Position numbers and translations under genes: made by a program
Part shown: positions 45,997 through 57,722 of the stretch, piece after piece
Position numbering within the stretch: position 1 is the first letter of the stretch
Layout of the letters: each line of letters begins with the position of its first letter
The notes under the pieces: model-generated
The model's database searches: none
What the model saw: the letters and a program-made list of their open reading frames with translations, nothing else
What the model was told of the DNA's origin: nothing
DNA from: Chenopodium formosanum
Taxonomy: Eukaryota; Streptophyta; Magnoliopsida; Caryophyllales; Amaranthaceae
Direction: 5' to 3'
Assembly: GCA_024500155.1 (NCBI GenBank)
Contig: CM044868.1
Location: forward strand, 37,239,665-37,303,664
Length of the DNA stretch: 64,000 bases

Positions 45997-46481
45997 TTAG
46001 AGGTTACAAGATTAGTTCGTAGTTATGGTTCAAGGTTTCCAACACTAGGTTGCCTATGGATTGTAACGAGAACTATCTTGGATAATCTCTAGTTAGAGAG
46101 CGAGACTCGAACGCATAATATCTTCCTTTTTCACAAAAGTAAAAACCGAACAAGCAACATTGCATCATGCATAATCATAGAAGAGTTTAACCATTAGGGA
46201 TTGGCTCATTGACTAGGGGTTGCCAACACTAGGCTTCTATCCCGAAATCAATAACAATCATCCCACCCATATCGTCAACAAAATGTTGAGAGGGCGATAT
46301 CATGAGTCAACACGTTGAGTGATTAATTTGTGCATCATTTCTTAAGATATGGTACCCTTGGACACCTAAGCCTTGACATTAGAATGGCATTGTATGCTTT
46401 GACAATTTCTTCTATGTGCTTATGTTACTACATGAATATGTGCTTCATGTTTAATCTAACTAATTCCAACTTGTTACCTAC

Positions 46482-48493
46482 TGTAGACACCCATTTGTGT
46501 CTCCCCAAAACCAAACCCGGTGATGAGTGTCTTTCTCGTCGAATCATAATCGAATGAAACGAAAGTGTGGAAAGGTCTAGTGTTGCGGAAAGTTTTATTT
46601 CTTTTTCTCTTCTCCCTGTTTTTGAAAACTTTATTTTTTAAGAAAACAGTTAATCCAGTTTGGGTTGTCCATGATATGGGTCCAAAAATGGTGTAGTTGG
46701 ATGGGGCTTGCAAAGACCTTTCCAACGATATATTATAAGCCCAATTCCGAGGAATATTGAGGAAGTTATGGCCAATTTACTAAACTGGGCCCAGTTTGAG
46801 CTTTAAGTACGGCCTAATGATCTAGGGGAGGGCCTAATATAATTTATCATTCCTAATGCAATTAGGAATGGTTTTAGTCTTCTAGAACATTCTAGAAGGT
46901 CTTTATCATTCCTAATTCAATTAGGACTCTTCAGAGTTTTAATCAAGATCAAATAGCATTTTCGATTGGAATTATATTATTTTATCTTCCAGTACGGGAA
47001 ATTTATCAGATTTTTGAAAACTCGTGGAAAACCACTTTGGCGTCCAACCCCAGGCCTTGGCGCCTGGAACCAGGATTGGCGCCAGGTGCTAGCCACTGGT
47101 GCTGGCGCCAATTAGCCAGGGTTGGCGCCAATGTGTTTTTACGATCTTTAGACTCTGTTTTGTTAAATTATCTTTTTTGGATGATTTTCTCTATAAATAT
47201 CGTATCTAAAACTCTGTTTTGATGGACCAATTCTCTTTATTCTTAAGTTTTAATCAACTCTCTTCATTAACCAAATCTCATCAAGATTTTCTTGATTATT
47301 CTCTCTCTCTTTTCTAAACTAGCCTTTTCTCAAATACAAAATTCCGCATTAATTAGATCTAGAAACACCAAGCCATATTCGAAGTTGTCTTCGCCCTAGA
47401 CGTGAAAGGTTTTAATTTCTGAGGGTTTGGTCCCAAATCTCTCTTTCAATTATTTAATTTAATTGTTTGTTTATTTATTTTCCTTGAAGTTACTAACGTG
47501 TGTATTTTGTTATTAGAAAGAGGTACGAGGCATCCAAGTAAGTACTTTAATGGTTTTAATTGATATTATGATGTAGAAATCATGCTTAGATTGTTATTTT
47601 AATTCCTAGTATCATGTCTAGGGTAATTTTAATATCAAGTATGATTAAAAGTATGATGCTTCCTATATTCTTCCTAATATTTATGATGTTAGTATCATGT
47701 TAGGGTTAAAGACTTGATTTTTATTGCTTAGTGACATGCTAGGATTTGTTATTAATCTTGTTAGTATCATTCCTAGGATCTCGCTATTTCTATTATGCTT
47801 TAATATTAACATGAACATGATTATGAGCATGATTATGATTATAATTGTTATAATTTATGATTATTATGAATATTATTATTATTATTATTATTTTGATGGT
47901 GATTATTTTATTTATGATGATATTATCATTATTATAATTATTTTTCATGATATTGATTATTTATTATGTTGCTTGATATTTATTTTATTGCTTGATCACC
48001 TTTTATGCATGTTTAAAGGGAATTTGTACTTGTAATAACGTTTAATAAGATAATTAATAATCTTGTTAGGGTTAATTGTGATTATAATTCAAGTGATCGC
48101 CAATAATAGTTTATTTGTGCATTAAATTCAACCAACATAGATTAAACTGGTTTAGAGTTAACCTATTGATTGTATGTTAGTCAGAAAGCGCACATGAATA
48201 CGAGCAGAATAAAGTAGAGGCCTATTATTAGGGCAGGTTCAATCTCTTTTAGGTTGGATTTGTACCATCATCCCCGAACCCTTATTTGTTTCATAACCTT
48301 ATGGAGTTGACGATCTCTTGGATCGTTAAGGGGTGTAACCTTCACCTCGTGATGGTTTACAAGTTCCTTAAAAACTTGTTGGCGACTCTTTTGCTCTATC
48401 TTCTTCCCTTTTGGACGCCACCGTACTTTAGTGTATGATCACAGTGGGGTTCAAGCTAGTGGGATTTTTTAAGGCTTGAAATTATTCCCTACA
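46482..48493 (+). repeat. A3 5' LTR
   Basis: TGTAGACACCCATTTGTGTC ... ATTATTCCCTACA. TATA 'ctataaatat' 47191-47200. GCGC island 47034-47140. A TTA/ATT-rich stretch at 47800-47960 leaves a Tyr/Ile-rich frame of no meaning. Confidence 0.95.
47034..47200 (+). promoter_or_regulatory. A3 LTR promoter: TGGCGCC island plus TATA
   Basis: Five or more 'ggcgcc' palindromes ('ccttggcgcctgg', 'attggcgccagg', 'gctggcgccaatt', 'gttggcgcc') stand 50-155 bp before the TATA box at 47191. GGCGCC is itself a 6-bp palindrome. The 3' LTR copy has one extra unit (55330-55375). Confidence 0.55.
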
Positions 48494-48498
48494 GTTTT

Positions 48499-48517
48499 TG
48501 GCGACTCCACTGGGAAG
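48499..48517 (+). other. A3 primer binding site
   Basis: TGGCGACTCCACTGGGAAG, five bases after the LTR end (gtttt spacer). It is used to prime minus-strand DNA from a host tRNA. Confidence 0.8.
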
Positions 48518-50137
48518 GATTTCTATTTTAATTCCTGAATTTGTTTCGGCAATGACTTAGAATGAGTGGATGAGACTCGAAAAGTTCTAAGTATTTCATG
48601 TGTGTAATTTTGATTAACATTGTGTCATATGCATAAAAAGGTTCTCATTGGAAAGACCATCCATAATGAGTCAAAAACATAAGGATTTTACACGTAGGAA
48701 ATTTGAGAAATATCTTTCACAACTAGGACTGAAATAACACCGCGCGAAACTGGATGATTTTATTGAGCACAGAAAGCTACTGAGGCATGTGGGAAGTAGC
48801 GTCAGGGGCCAGAGCTTGGCGCCAACATTTTAGTCGTAGCGCCAGACGTCAGTATTGGCGCCAGGCGCTACAGTTAAAAGTTGGCGCCAGTCTCTGTTTG
48901 CTGGCGCCAATTTCCCCCAATACCGAGCCAGAAATATGCGTTCTAATTTCGACCGGTTTTTCGTATTGTTTGCTCGATCCTGCTTCCTGATTGAATTTTT
49001 TCTCACTTTTCTGAAACCCATATGTGTTCTACATATGGACATAACCTTCTGGGAATTCATGCTCTATCTACCTGATTGAACGCTCCTGGCAACAAAGGGT
49101 ACATCTGAGAGGTTGAATTCACCAAACCATGGAAGTGAGTTTTTTCTAAAAACTTGCGGTGTCCTATCCACACGCGTTAACCCTTCACGGTTAGGCTTCT
49201 ACGCGGTGCATCTGGACAATTAACCATGGACCCTATTTGACTAAACCATATCCCGAACTTTAGAGAACTAGAGCCATGGTTAGGTTGCAAACTCATTGCA
49301 TCATATTGTGCCTACTTGACTAATTGTGCATTATTTGTTGTGCATACTCTATGTGATTTTTCCTAACCGTTTGTTTGACTTGTGTTAAGAATAAATAAAC
49401 TGATTAATGACAAAAGGACTTTTTTTAATTAATTAATTAATTAATTAATTTGAGCTAATAAATAAACATAAAATCGAGTCAAAGTTCCTTTAAGTCAACC
49501 CGGATTTTTATTCTCGTATACTGCACAAACGTCAACCGTTTTTGGTCATATCTTGAGTTATAGAAAGAACTACGAGTCGTACAACCTATGGATCTGTAGC
49601 CCCGAGTTTTATCTTTAATTTGGCGTTGGTTTCATCCCAATCAGAGTCGCGGATCAAAAGTAATAACTAAAATACCACAGTTTGTCCAGTTTAATGCATA
49701 TACGTGAAGTCTTAACTTAGTCTTTGCTTGAGTCTAGTCACATAGTCTAGCCACATGGTCATGACACGAGCCTTAACATGTCATCTACACTCACTAATCT
49801 TAGCACACACTTTGAGTACACGTCACCATGACCATGTCGTAGGTCCATGCATGAGTCGATCTTTCCGTCATTTGAGTTGGGGGGTACATTCTATTCCTAA
49901 TTCTTCATATCCCTCCATCTAAATCTTCTTTCACATTTTATTCCAATTTTCCTTCATTCCTCCATCCATTGCATGTTGAATAAAGTTTGAGTTAAATAAT
50001 TAATGATAAGTATCCCCAAATTCCTTTCCCACAGTACTTGGTCGAGGAGAGAAGGGCGATTAATCAAGGACAACCTCTTTATTCAAGTCTCGCTTTTTGA
50101 TAAACCGATACGTCAGAAGAGGAAGGCTAAGAAGATA
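48518..50137 (+). other. A3 leader
   Basis: Long untranslated leader matching A2. A second GGCGCC island at 48795-48920 ('ttggcgccaac', 'attggcgccagg', 'gttggcgccag', 'ctggcgccaat') repeats the words of the LTR island. AT-rich (taat)n tract at 49427-49450. No gene. Confidence 0.7.
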
Positions 50138-51106
50138 ATGGCAACTCAAGAAGAAGTCAATGAGCTTAGGAACCAATTGGTTACCATGACTGAAACACTG
50201 AAGCTGCTCACCCTCAAGGTTGATGATCCCGTGAAGCAACAACAGATGGATCTCATGCAAGAGAGTCTAAGCAAGCTATCTAGTGACTATAAATTTCAGG
50301 GCATGAGTTCACAAGGGGTCTCGCTGGACAAAGAACTTCTTCCGCATAAGTTCAATGCCACTGACATCCCTAAATTCAAGGCAACAGACAACCCTTACTT
50401 CCATCTAAGAGCTTTTGAAACTATAATGAACATTAAGGGTATCGATAAGAAGGTTTTCCCCTCTCTGTTCCCACTATCTCTTGAAACCATTTGCCAACAA
50501 TGGTTCTTCTCCCTTGACAAGGAGAAAACCTCTACCTGGGAATCGATAGCAAACGCTTTCGTTGATAGGTACAAGTGCAATATTAAAGTTGAAACCGATC
50601 ATAGACAACTTGAGATGCTAAGACAAAAAGAGAATGAAGGCTTTACTTCTTTCTTTAATAAATGGAGAGAAACTTCCGCCAAGATGATTGAGTTCCCCAC
50701 CGAAAAAGAATCCGTGAGGATGTTTATCAAGAATCTCCAAGAAAAGTATTCAAAGCACTTAAAATATCAACACAACTTGAATACTTTCAAGGCCGTCTAT
50801 GACATAGGTATCGAGATCGAAGATGACCTCGCAAAGCAAAAAGCTACTAACAATAGCAACCACGGTGGCTGGAAAGGAAAGAAGAGCGACAATCCTTCTT
50901 CTTCCAAAAGCGCCCACTCTAGTAATAATGTTAGTACCTTTGACCATAATTATGTCTTAGCCGTGGACAATCAAGGATCTAAAAGGAAACCCAGGCAAGA
51001 GTTCACATCCATTGGAATGACCTACGATGCTGCTTTCAATCATCTCTATGATCGAGGATTAATCAAACCTATTGGCCCTACCGAGGATCCAACACCAGAA
51101 AATTGA
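50138..51106 (+). CDS. Gag of A3, intact to a conserved UGA
   Basis: 322 codons from ATG 50138 (MATQEEVNELRNQLVTM). I chose this start because A2 has the same methionine and the upstream 45 codons in frame are leader. Residues 1-60 are a helical, heptad-like region. About 75-215 is the retrotrans_gag capsid part (DIPKFKATDNPYFHLRAF, FPLSLETICQQWFFSL, NAFVDRYKCN, LRQKENEGFTSFFNKW). The tail is lysine-rich (KQKATNNSNHGGWKGKK). It stops at UGA 51104-51106. The same frame continues 49 codons to 51256 and encodes the zinc knuckle CKYHRGNDHTTDQC (CX2HX4HX4C). Gag packages RNA into particles; without the knuckle RNA binding would be impaired unless the stop is bypassed or another Gag helps. Confidence 0.85.
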   Translation: MATQEEVNELRNQLVTMTETLKLLTLKVDDPVKQQQMDLMQESLSKLSSDYKFQGMSSQGVSLDKELLPHKFNATDIPKFKATDNPYFHLRAFETIMNIKGIDKKVFPSLFPLSLETICQQWFFSLDKEKTSTWESIANAFVDRYKCNIKVETDHRQLEMLRQKENEGFTSFFNKWRETSAKMIEFPTEKESVRMFIKNLQEKYSKHLKYQHNLNTFKAVYDIGIEIEDDLAKQKATNNSNHGGWKGKKSDNPSSSKSAHSSNNVSTFDHNYVLAVDNQGSKRKPRQEFTSIGMTYDAAFNHLYDRGLIKPIGPTEDPTPEN

Positions 51107-51256
51107 TCTTCGAGATGGAATCCAAATTCCTATTGCAAGTACCATCGAGGAAACGATCATACCACCGATCAATGCTACAGGTTTCAAAATCTCATTCAAG
51201 ATCTCATAGAAGCAAATAAGATCCCATTGCCTCTAGCTAGCGAGAAGACTGGATGA
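51107..51256 (+). CDS. Zinc-knuckle extension after the gag UGA
   Basis: In frame with gag and open in A3: SSRWNPNSYCKYHRGNDHTTDQC followed by FQNLIQDLIEANKI and a TGA at 51254. The knuckle is the nucleocapsid motif of Tat gags (compare YCSYHRGVGHDTESC in element B). A2 has the same extension length but with two more stops. It may be read by stop-codon bypass, or be a dying remnant of a longer gag. Confidence 0.6.
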   Translation, partial: SSRWNPNSYCKYHRGNDHTTDQCYRFQNLIQDLIEANKIPLPLASEKTG

Positions 51257-53231
51257 TGTCGGAGCAAACAACACAAGACAAGAGGCGAGCTTCAATGACA
51301 AGATTTCATGACCTCTTTTGTCTATTTTTTTTTTCTTTTTTTTCCTTTCCCCAATAATTCTAGCATAGGCACCTTTTCTTTTCCTTAAGATTATTTTGTA
51401 GTTTTTCTTTTCTTTTCCCTTTTTGATAAAATGAGCATTTATTTCCTTGCATATGATCATTTCATTAAAAAAAAATAAAAAAAAAAATCCATGTCGAATT
51501 AAGCACAAGGTATACCAATGATTTAAGGCACTCCTTGTAGCCACATCATATCTCCTTTCGCCCTTCAATTATACAATCCTTTCTTCATAAACCACTTTGA
51601 GCCTCGTCTAACGATAGACTTTTCTTTTTTCAACCTACATCTATCTAACCTTGGGATGGGATGGTGTGCAACTTATGCAATTTTCAATTTCATAAAAAGC
51701 TTGAGTAATTCAAACAATAACAAAAAAATAAATGAAAGTGTACAAAAGGGTAAGTGTTCCAATGTCTTTGATGTGAATATATCTTCGATAAGAACACGTC
51801 TCAGATTGCATCTCTTATCGAGTGATCGGTACCGTGCCTGAGAAACATGAATGCAAAGTGAGTAATAGACCGCATGATCGAGATTACCCACACTTATTAA
51901 AATAAAATAAATACTAAAGCAAAAAGAGAGCTAAAAAAAGAGTAGAAAACCTCAAGCATAAAAATACAAATATTCAAAAGCAAGGTTGCACACCTTGGGG
52001 GCTTATCTAGGGTCTTGAGCCTTTATCCCCTTCTTCTTAAAACCTTTAGCCTAACCACGTTACAACCCTTGAAAAGACCTTTTTGAGGTATACACACTTG
52101 TGCGAGGTTTGGCTAGAGCTACGTTCGGCCTTATTCCTAACGGATACGTAGGCAACCTCCCATCGAGGTGCGGCCGTAATAAACATGCATTCATATTCAC
52201 ATTCACACACTTACACCATGATCATATCAAGGAATTCCCTATGCTCATCCCTTTTCATTTAGAGCTAGACTTGGGGGCTTGATCCCTATATTATTAGCTT
52301 ACCTAGCCTAAGAGTCACCACCATTTGACTCTTTTCAATATATTTTTCCACACACTTAGCTCTTGCGGCCTAGCCTTAGTGTCACTATCACACACTGCAC
52401 AGATACATGACCAAATATATTTCCCTTAGGAACCCTTTGTCATGAAATCTTAACATAACGATGAAGCATGCCTTGTCACATCACTCATCACTCAAAATTG
52501 TCATTGCATCACGAAATATGAAGTGCTTAGCCTCCGTGCCTAAGTTACCCAAATACTTTCATCATGGAGTCAACCATTGAGATAGCTTAGGATGAATTAA
52601 TCCTTGAACCTTGAGAGATAGTATCAAACAACATTTGACTAAGCTCATTCAACATGCATCTTCAAACTTTTGATTTTCTTTTTCGCGTCTTTCTTTTTTG
52701 GGAGATAGTCGGTACCCTCCACAAAAATGACGGAAAATTCTTTGCATTTTCGAGTCGCATAATCAACACTATGCACACACGGGTCATGAGTCTAACACAT
52801 GTGTCATTACACTTTGAGTCGAGTCAACCTTGAGTCTGTCAAACATATCGAGTCAAGTTTATACCTTGAGTTGTGTCGAGTCAATGAGTCAAGCAACATT
52901 AAGCCTTAGGTCAACCCTAAGATAATTAAAAAAGATTGGCAAAGTTCTATAGTAAAAAATAAATACAGATGCAGCAGAACAGGGAAGACCCTACTTCAGC
53001 GCCTGGCACCAGAGATATTTCAGCAACGACAAAGCTGGAAGCCTCTCAAAAAGGTGATTTCGACCTCATGCAGCAATTTCGGGTTCCTTGGTACGCCAGT
53101 TAGCCCCTATAAGCAATTTGACATGATTAAGTAGTCGGTTTGATTACAATTACAATAAGTGATTGACCTGACGAAAAATCGTCTCACTTAGCTTAAGCGC
53201 CTAAAACACTGGCTTATTACAATCGGTTCAA
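51257..53231 (+). other. A3 3' region with conserved Tat-type block
   Basis: Non-coding. 52100-52175 contains 'gctagagctacgttcggcc' shortened core and 'gatacgtaggcaacctccc', conserved with A2 27160-27250. Motifs 'cttgggggcttatctagg' (51996) and 'cttgggggcttgatccc' (52268) look like extra PPT-like sites. A weaker 'gcgcctggcacc' patch lies at 52995. Confidence 0.6.
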
Positions 53232-53940
53232 AAGCAAGCACTTAAACGACAATATTTCCAAATATGGATTGTCGCGCATTCTTATTAAATGACAAAGTTT
53301 TTCAAAAATTGGATTGTCATCCCCAACTGACAATATTTCCAAAAATGGATTGTCGTGCTCCTTCTTTGTTGGCAAGTTTTTCCAAGTTTGGATTGTCATC
53401 GCTGGCAAGTTTTCCAAGATTGGATTGTCATACACCCAGTTCCCTATAGCAAAATTTCCTAAAGGATTGTTGTAGGTTTCTATTCATCATAAATATCGGC
53501 AAAGTTCCTCAACGTGGATTGTCATTCATTTCAGTAAGTGGCAAATTTTCCCAAAGTGGATTGTCGGTCGACTCTTTTTTGCAAATGTTCCAAGACGCGG
53601 ATTGTCAATAGTGGCAATATTTTCCTAAAAGGATTGTCGCATAGCGTTGGCAAATTTCCAAGGTGGATTGCTTTCAAGAGTTATATTCCAAGATGTGGAT
53701 TGTCGATCGTAGCAAAGTTCTTATGAAAGATTGTTACGAAGCATTGGCAACTTTTCCAAAGATTGGATTTTGGCAAATTTTCCGAGGTACGGATTGTCGC
53801 TTCATCGTGACAACATTTCCAAGGATGGATTGTTACGTGGCATTGACAACTTTCCCTAAATCGGATTGTCATACATCATACAAGTGTTGTGTTGGCAACT
53901 ATTCCCAAAGAAAAGAGGATTGTCATCACAGCAAAAGCAC
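53232..53940 (+). repeat. Degenerate short hairpin array, A3 copy
   Basis: About 17 units spaced 30-50 bp with core 'tccaagattggattgtc'. TCCAA and TTGGA flank a 1-4 base loop. Examples at 53246, 53335, 53379, 53413, 53549, 53590, 53686, 53817. No coding use is evident. Confidence 0.85.
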
Positions 53941-54096
53941 CGACATACTGGTTCACAAGCAGCAAAGCGCCGACGTACTGGCATAGCAAACATTAAGAAG
54001 CAGTGATCTTTTCGAAGACTATCATAGCAGAAATTAGAGTCATATCAAAGAAGCTCTTTGTTCAGAGACGAGTGAACATCGAAACAACAAGGTGGC

Positions 54097-54440
54097 GTTC
54101 CCTGGATTGTGGAAAGTTGTCATAAACAACTGAAGGTAATTTCGGGCGAAGTTGTCTTCGATCATAGTCCCTTAGGCATGGAAGATGATCATAATGCGGA
54201 TGAGAATTATTTCGAAAGAAATAATTTTCGATAGTATTCCCTTGGACGTGGAATATTATCAATGCGGATGAGAATTATTTCAAGAGAAGCAATCTTCGAT
54301 AGTATTCCCTTGGACGTGGAATGTTATCAATGCGGATGAGGATTGTTTCGAGAGAAATAATCTTCGATAGTATTCCCTTGGATGTGGAATATTATCATAG
54401 CGGAGGAAGGTTGTTTCATGCGAAGCAATTTTCCAAATTG
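54097..54440 (+). repeat. 68-bp tandem repeat, A3 copy
   Basis: 'agtattcccttggacgtgg' starts at 54233, 54301 and 54369, with an older copy at about 54165; period 68 bp. Each unit also holds 'atgcggatgagaattattt' and a 'gaaataatcttcgat' end. Confidence 0.88.
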
Positions 54441-54723
54441 GAAGCAGTTACGGGCGTAGCGGTTTTCAAGCGGGATGGCATTCTCTAGCTTGCAGGAGGT
54501 CATCAAAACAACAGTACAACAGCAAATTGGTTACTTTCAGAGACGTGTGCTCGACGGTGCAAGATACGCATTTCTTAACTCTTTTATATGTTTTACTAAT
54601 GCTAGTTTTGAAGGTATCGGCGTTACAAGATTGATTTAGGATCGCAGAACGTTCTGAATCATTCTCCGTCCCTATCGCTACTTTGACTTTCGTTTTCGAA
54701 ACTTGTGTTTCTCCAAACTCAGT

Positions 54724-54738
54724 CAAAGTGGGGGCTTC
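54724..54738 (+). other. A3 polypurine tract
   Basis: CAAAGTGGGGGCTTC abutting the 3' LTR; start site for plus-strand DNA. Confidence 0.88.
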
Positions 54739-56770
54739 TGTAGACACCCATTTGTGTCTCCCCAAAACCAAACCCGGTGATGACTGCCTTTCACGTCGAA
54801 TCATAATCGAATGAAACGAAAGTGTGGAAAGGTCTACTGTTGCGGAAAGTTCTATTTCTTTTTCTCTTCTCCCTGTTTTTGAAAACTTTATTTTTTAAGA
54901 AAACAGCCAATCCAGTTTGGTTGGTCCATGATATGGGTCCAATAATGGTGTAGTTGGATGGGGCTTGCAAAGACCTTTCCAACGATATATTATAAGCCCA
55001 ATTCTGATGAATATTGAGGAAGTTATGGCCAATTTACTAAACTGGGCCCGGTTTGAGCTTTAAGTACGGCCTAATGATCTAGGGGAGGGCCTAATATAAT
55101 TTATCATTCCTAATGCAATTAGGAATGGTTTTAGTCTTCTAGAACATTCTAGAAAGTCTTTATCATTCCTAATTCAATTAGGACTCTTCAGAGTTTTAAT
55201 CAAGATCAAATAGCATTTTCGATTGGAATTATATTATTTTATCTTCCAGTACGGGAAATTTATCAGATTTTCGAAAACGCGTGGAAAACCACTTTGGCGT
55301 CCAACCCCAGGCCTTGGCGCCTGGAACCAGGATTGGCGCTAGGCGCTAGCCATTGGCGCCTGGCGCTAGCCACTGGTGCTGGCGCCAATTAGCCAGGGCT
55401 GGCGCCAATGTGTTTTTACGATCTTCAGACTCTGTTTTGTTAAATTATCTTTTTTGGATGATTTTCTCTATAAATATCGTATCTAAAACTCCGTTTTGAT
55501 GGACCAATTCTCTTTATTCTTAAGTTTTAATCAACTCTCTTCATTAACCAACTCTCATCAAGATTTTCTTGATTATTCTCTCTCTCTTTTCTAAACTAGC
55601 CTTTTCTCAAATACAAAATTCCGCATTCATTAGATCTAGAAACACCTAGCCATATTCGAAGTTGCCTTCGCCCTAGACGTGAAAGGTTTTAATTTCTGAG
55701 GGTTTGGTCCCAAATCTCTCTTTCAATTATTTAATTTAATTGTTTGTTTATTTATTTTTCTTGAAGTTACTAACGTGTGTATTTTGTTATTAGAAAGAGG
55801 TACGAGACATCCAAGTAAGTACTTTAATGGTTTTAATTGATATTATGATGTAGAAATCATGCTTAGATTGTTATTTTAATTCCTAGTATCATGTCTAGGG
55901 TAATTTTAATATCAAGTATGATTAAAAGTATGATGCTTCTTATATTCTTCCTAATATTTATGATGTTAGTATCATGTTAGGGTTAAAGACTTGATTTTTA
56001 TTGCTTAGTGACATGCTAGGATTTGTTATTAATCTTGTTAGTATCATGCCTAGGATCTTGCTATTTCTATTATGCTTTAATATTAACATGAACATGATAA
56101 TGAGCATGATTATGATTATAATTGTTATAATTTATGATTATTATGAATATTATTATTATTATTATTATTTTGATGGTGATTATTTTATTTATGATGATAT
56201 TATCATTATTATAATTATCATTCATGATATTGATTATTTATTATGTTGCTTGATATTTATTTTATTGCTTGATCACCTTTTATGCATGTTTAAAGGGAAT
56301 TTGTACTTGTAATAACGTTTAATAAGATAATTAATAATCTTGTTAGGGTTAATTGTGATTATAATTCAAGTGATCGCCAATAATAGTTTATTTGTGCATT
56401 AAATTCAACCAACATAGATTAAACTGGTTTAGAGTTAACCTATTGATTGTATGTTAGTCAGAAAGCGCACATGAATACGAGCAGAATAAAGTAGAGGCCT
56501 ATTATTAGGGCAGGTTCAATCTCTTTTTGGTTGGATTTGTATCGTCATCCCTGAACCCTTATTTGGTTCATGACCTTATGGAGTTGACGATCTCTTGGAT
56601 CGTTAAGGAGTGTAACCTTCACCTCGTGATGGTTTACAAGTTCCTTAAAAACTTGTTGGCGACTCTTTTGCTCTATCTTCTTCCCTTTTGGACACCACCG
56701 TACTTTAGTGTATGATCACAGTGGGGTTCAAGCTAGTGAGATTTTTTAAGGCTTGAAATTATTCCCTACA
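54739..56770 (+). repeat. A3 3' LTR
   Basis: TGTAGACACCCATTTGTGTC ... ATTATTCCCTACA. TATA 'ctataaatat' at 55468-55477, GGCGCC island 55294-55415. Longer than the 5' LTR by 20 bp, through one extra 'ttggcgcctggcgctagcca'-type unit in the island. Confidence 0.95.
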
Positions 56771-56816
56771 CCTACAGATTTATTTTTAAAAAAAATTCGC
56801 AAAAATTATGGTTCGA

Positions 56817-56846
56817 CAAAAAAAAAAAAAAAAAAAAAAAAAAACT

Positions 56847-56942
<96 letters not shown>
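56817..56942. repeat. Poly(A) then (TA)n microsatellite
   Basis: About 28 A residues then about 90 bp of TA dinucleotides in the B2 leader. The long IYIY frames on both strands over it are artefacts. Confidence 0.97.
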
Positions 56943-56944
<2 letters not shown>

Positions 56945-57368
56945 CGTTCTTTTTGCGTTTTCGCAACAAAAATGTTCCTTTTGCGTTTTCGTAAAAAAAA
57001 AATTTTAAAAAATTTGTCGAACTAACCAATTGGCTCGCGTAACTGTCAAAGTTGCGCGCGCCCTCCTAACGCAAGTTCATAAGTTGCGCGCGGCACCTCC
57101 GCGCGACACTGTGTCTTGCGCGCGTCCACTGTTCAACGTTGACTTTCACTCGTTACGAGCAATATCATACGGAGAAAACGATACTACCGCTTCAAGGTTA
57201 ATCGTTAAATAGGTGTTAAAAATATCTCTTTGGATAACAACGTTGTCTAACTTTTACTATGATCGTCTTTTTTTCGAAAAACATGTTTTTTTTTATCATT
57301 CTTTTTGCGTTTTTGCAAAAAAAAACAAAAAAATCAAAAAAAAAATTTATCATTCTTTTTACTTGTTC

Positions 57369-57405
<37 letters not shown>

Positions 57406-57690
57406 GTAAAGACGAAAAATTGTGCGTGATACTATTTTTGATTATGATGATTCGTTTATGTACTTTATAATCGAGCTAATGACATTACTTCTTATGAGGT
57501 TCGTCATTAGAAGTTCGCATCTCTTAATAGGACGTCATCAATATGTTTATTCTTAAACATGCCTATTTTCGTGTTCATCATTTTTTTAGTTGTAATTGGT
57601 CAACCTTGATTTAAGAGTATAATTTATTTACCTCTTCTATGGTTTAAAAAGAAAATCCCGAGAACTTTACTTGGGATGATTGCCTCACAC

Positions 57691-57722
<32 letters not shown>

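Larger units (their letters stand above)
46482..56770 (+). mobile_element. Family A element A3, complete, gag-only, young
   Basis: Complete 10.3-kb element with two LTRs (46482-48493 and 54739-56770), PBS 48499, gag 50138-51256, 3' arrays, PPT 54724 and a perfect 5-bp target duplication cctac (46477-46481, 56771-56775). LTRs are nearly identical apart from a few substitutions and a 20-bp length change in the GCGC island, so insertion is recent. There is no pol. It fits the gag-only TR-GAG type of non-autonomous element. Confidence 0.95.

Noticed and set aside
47724..48035. Tyr/Ile-rich open frame, with twin at 56001-56312
   Set aside because: Lies in the AT-rich U5 part of the two A3 LTRs over (att)n and (gat)n-like runs; composition alone explains it.
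56772..57029. Open frames of IYIY and poly-Lys/Phe repeats on both strands
   Set aside because: They read through poly(A) and (TA)n microsatellites.
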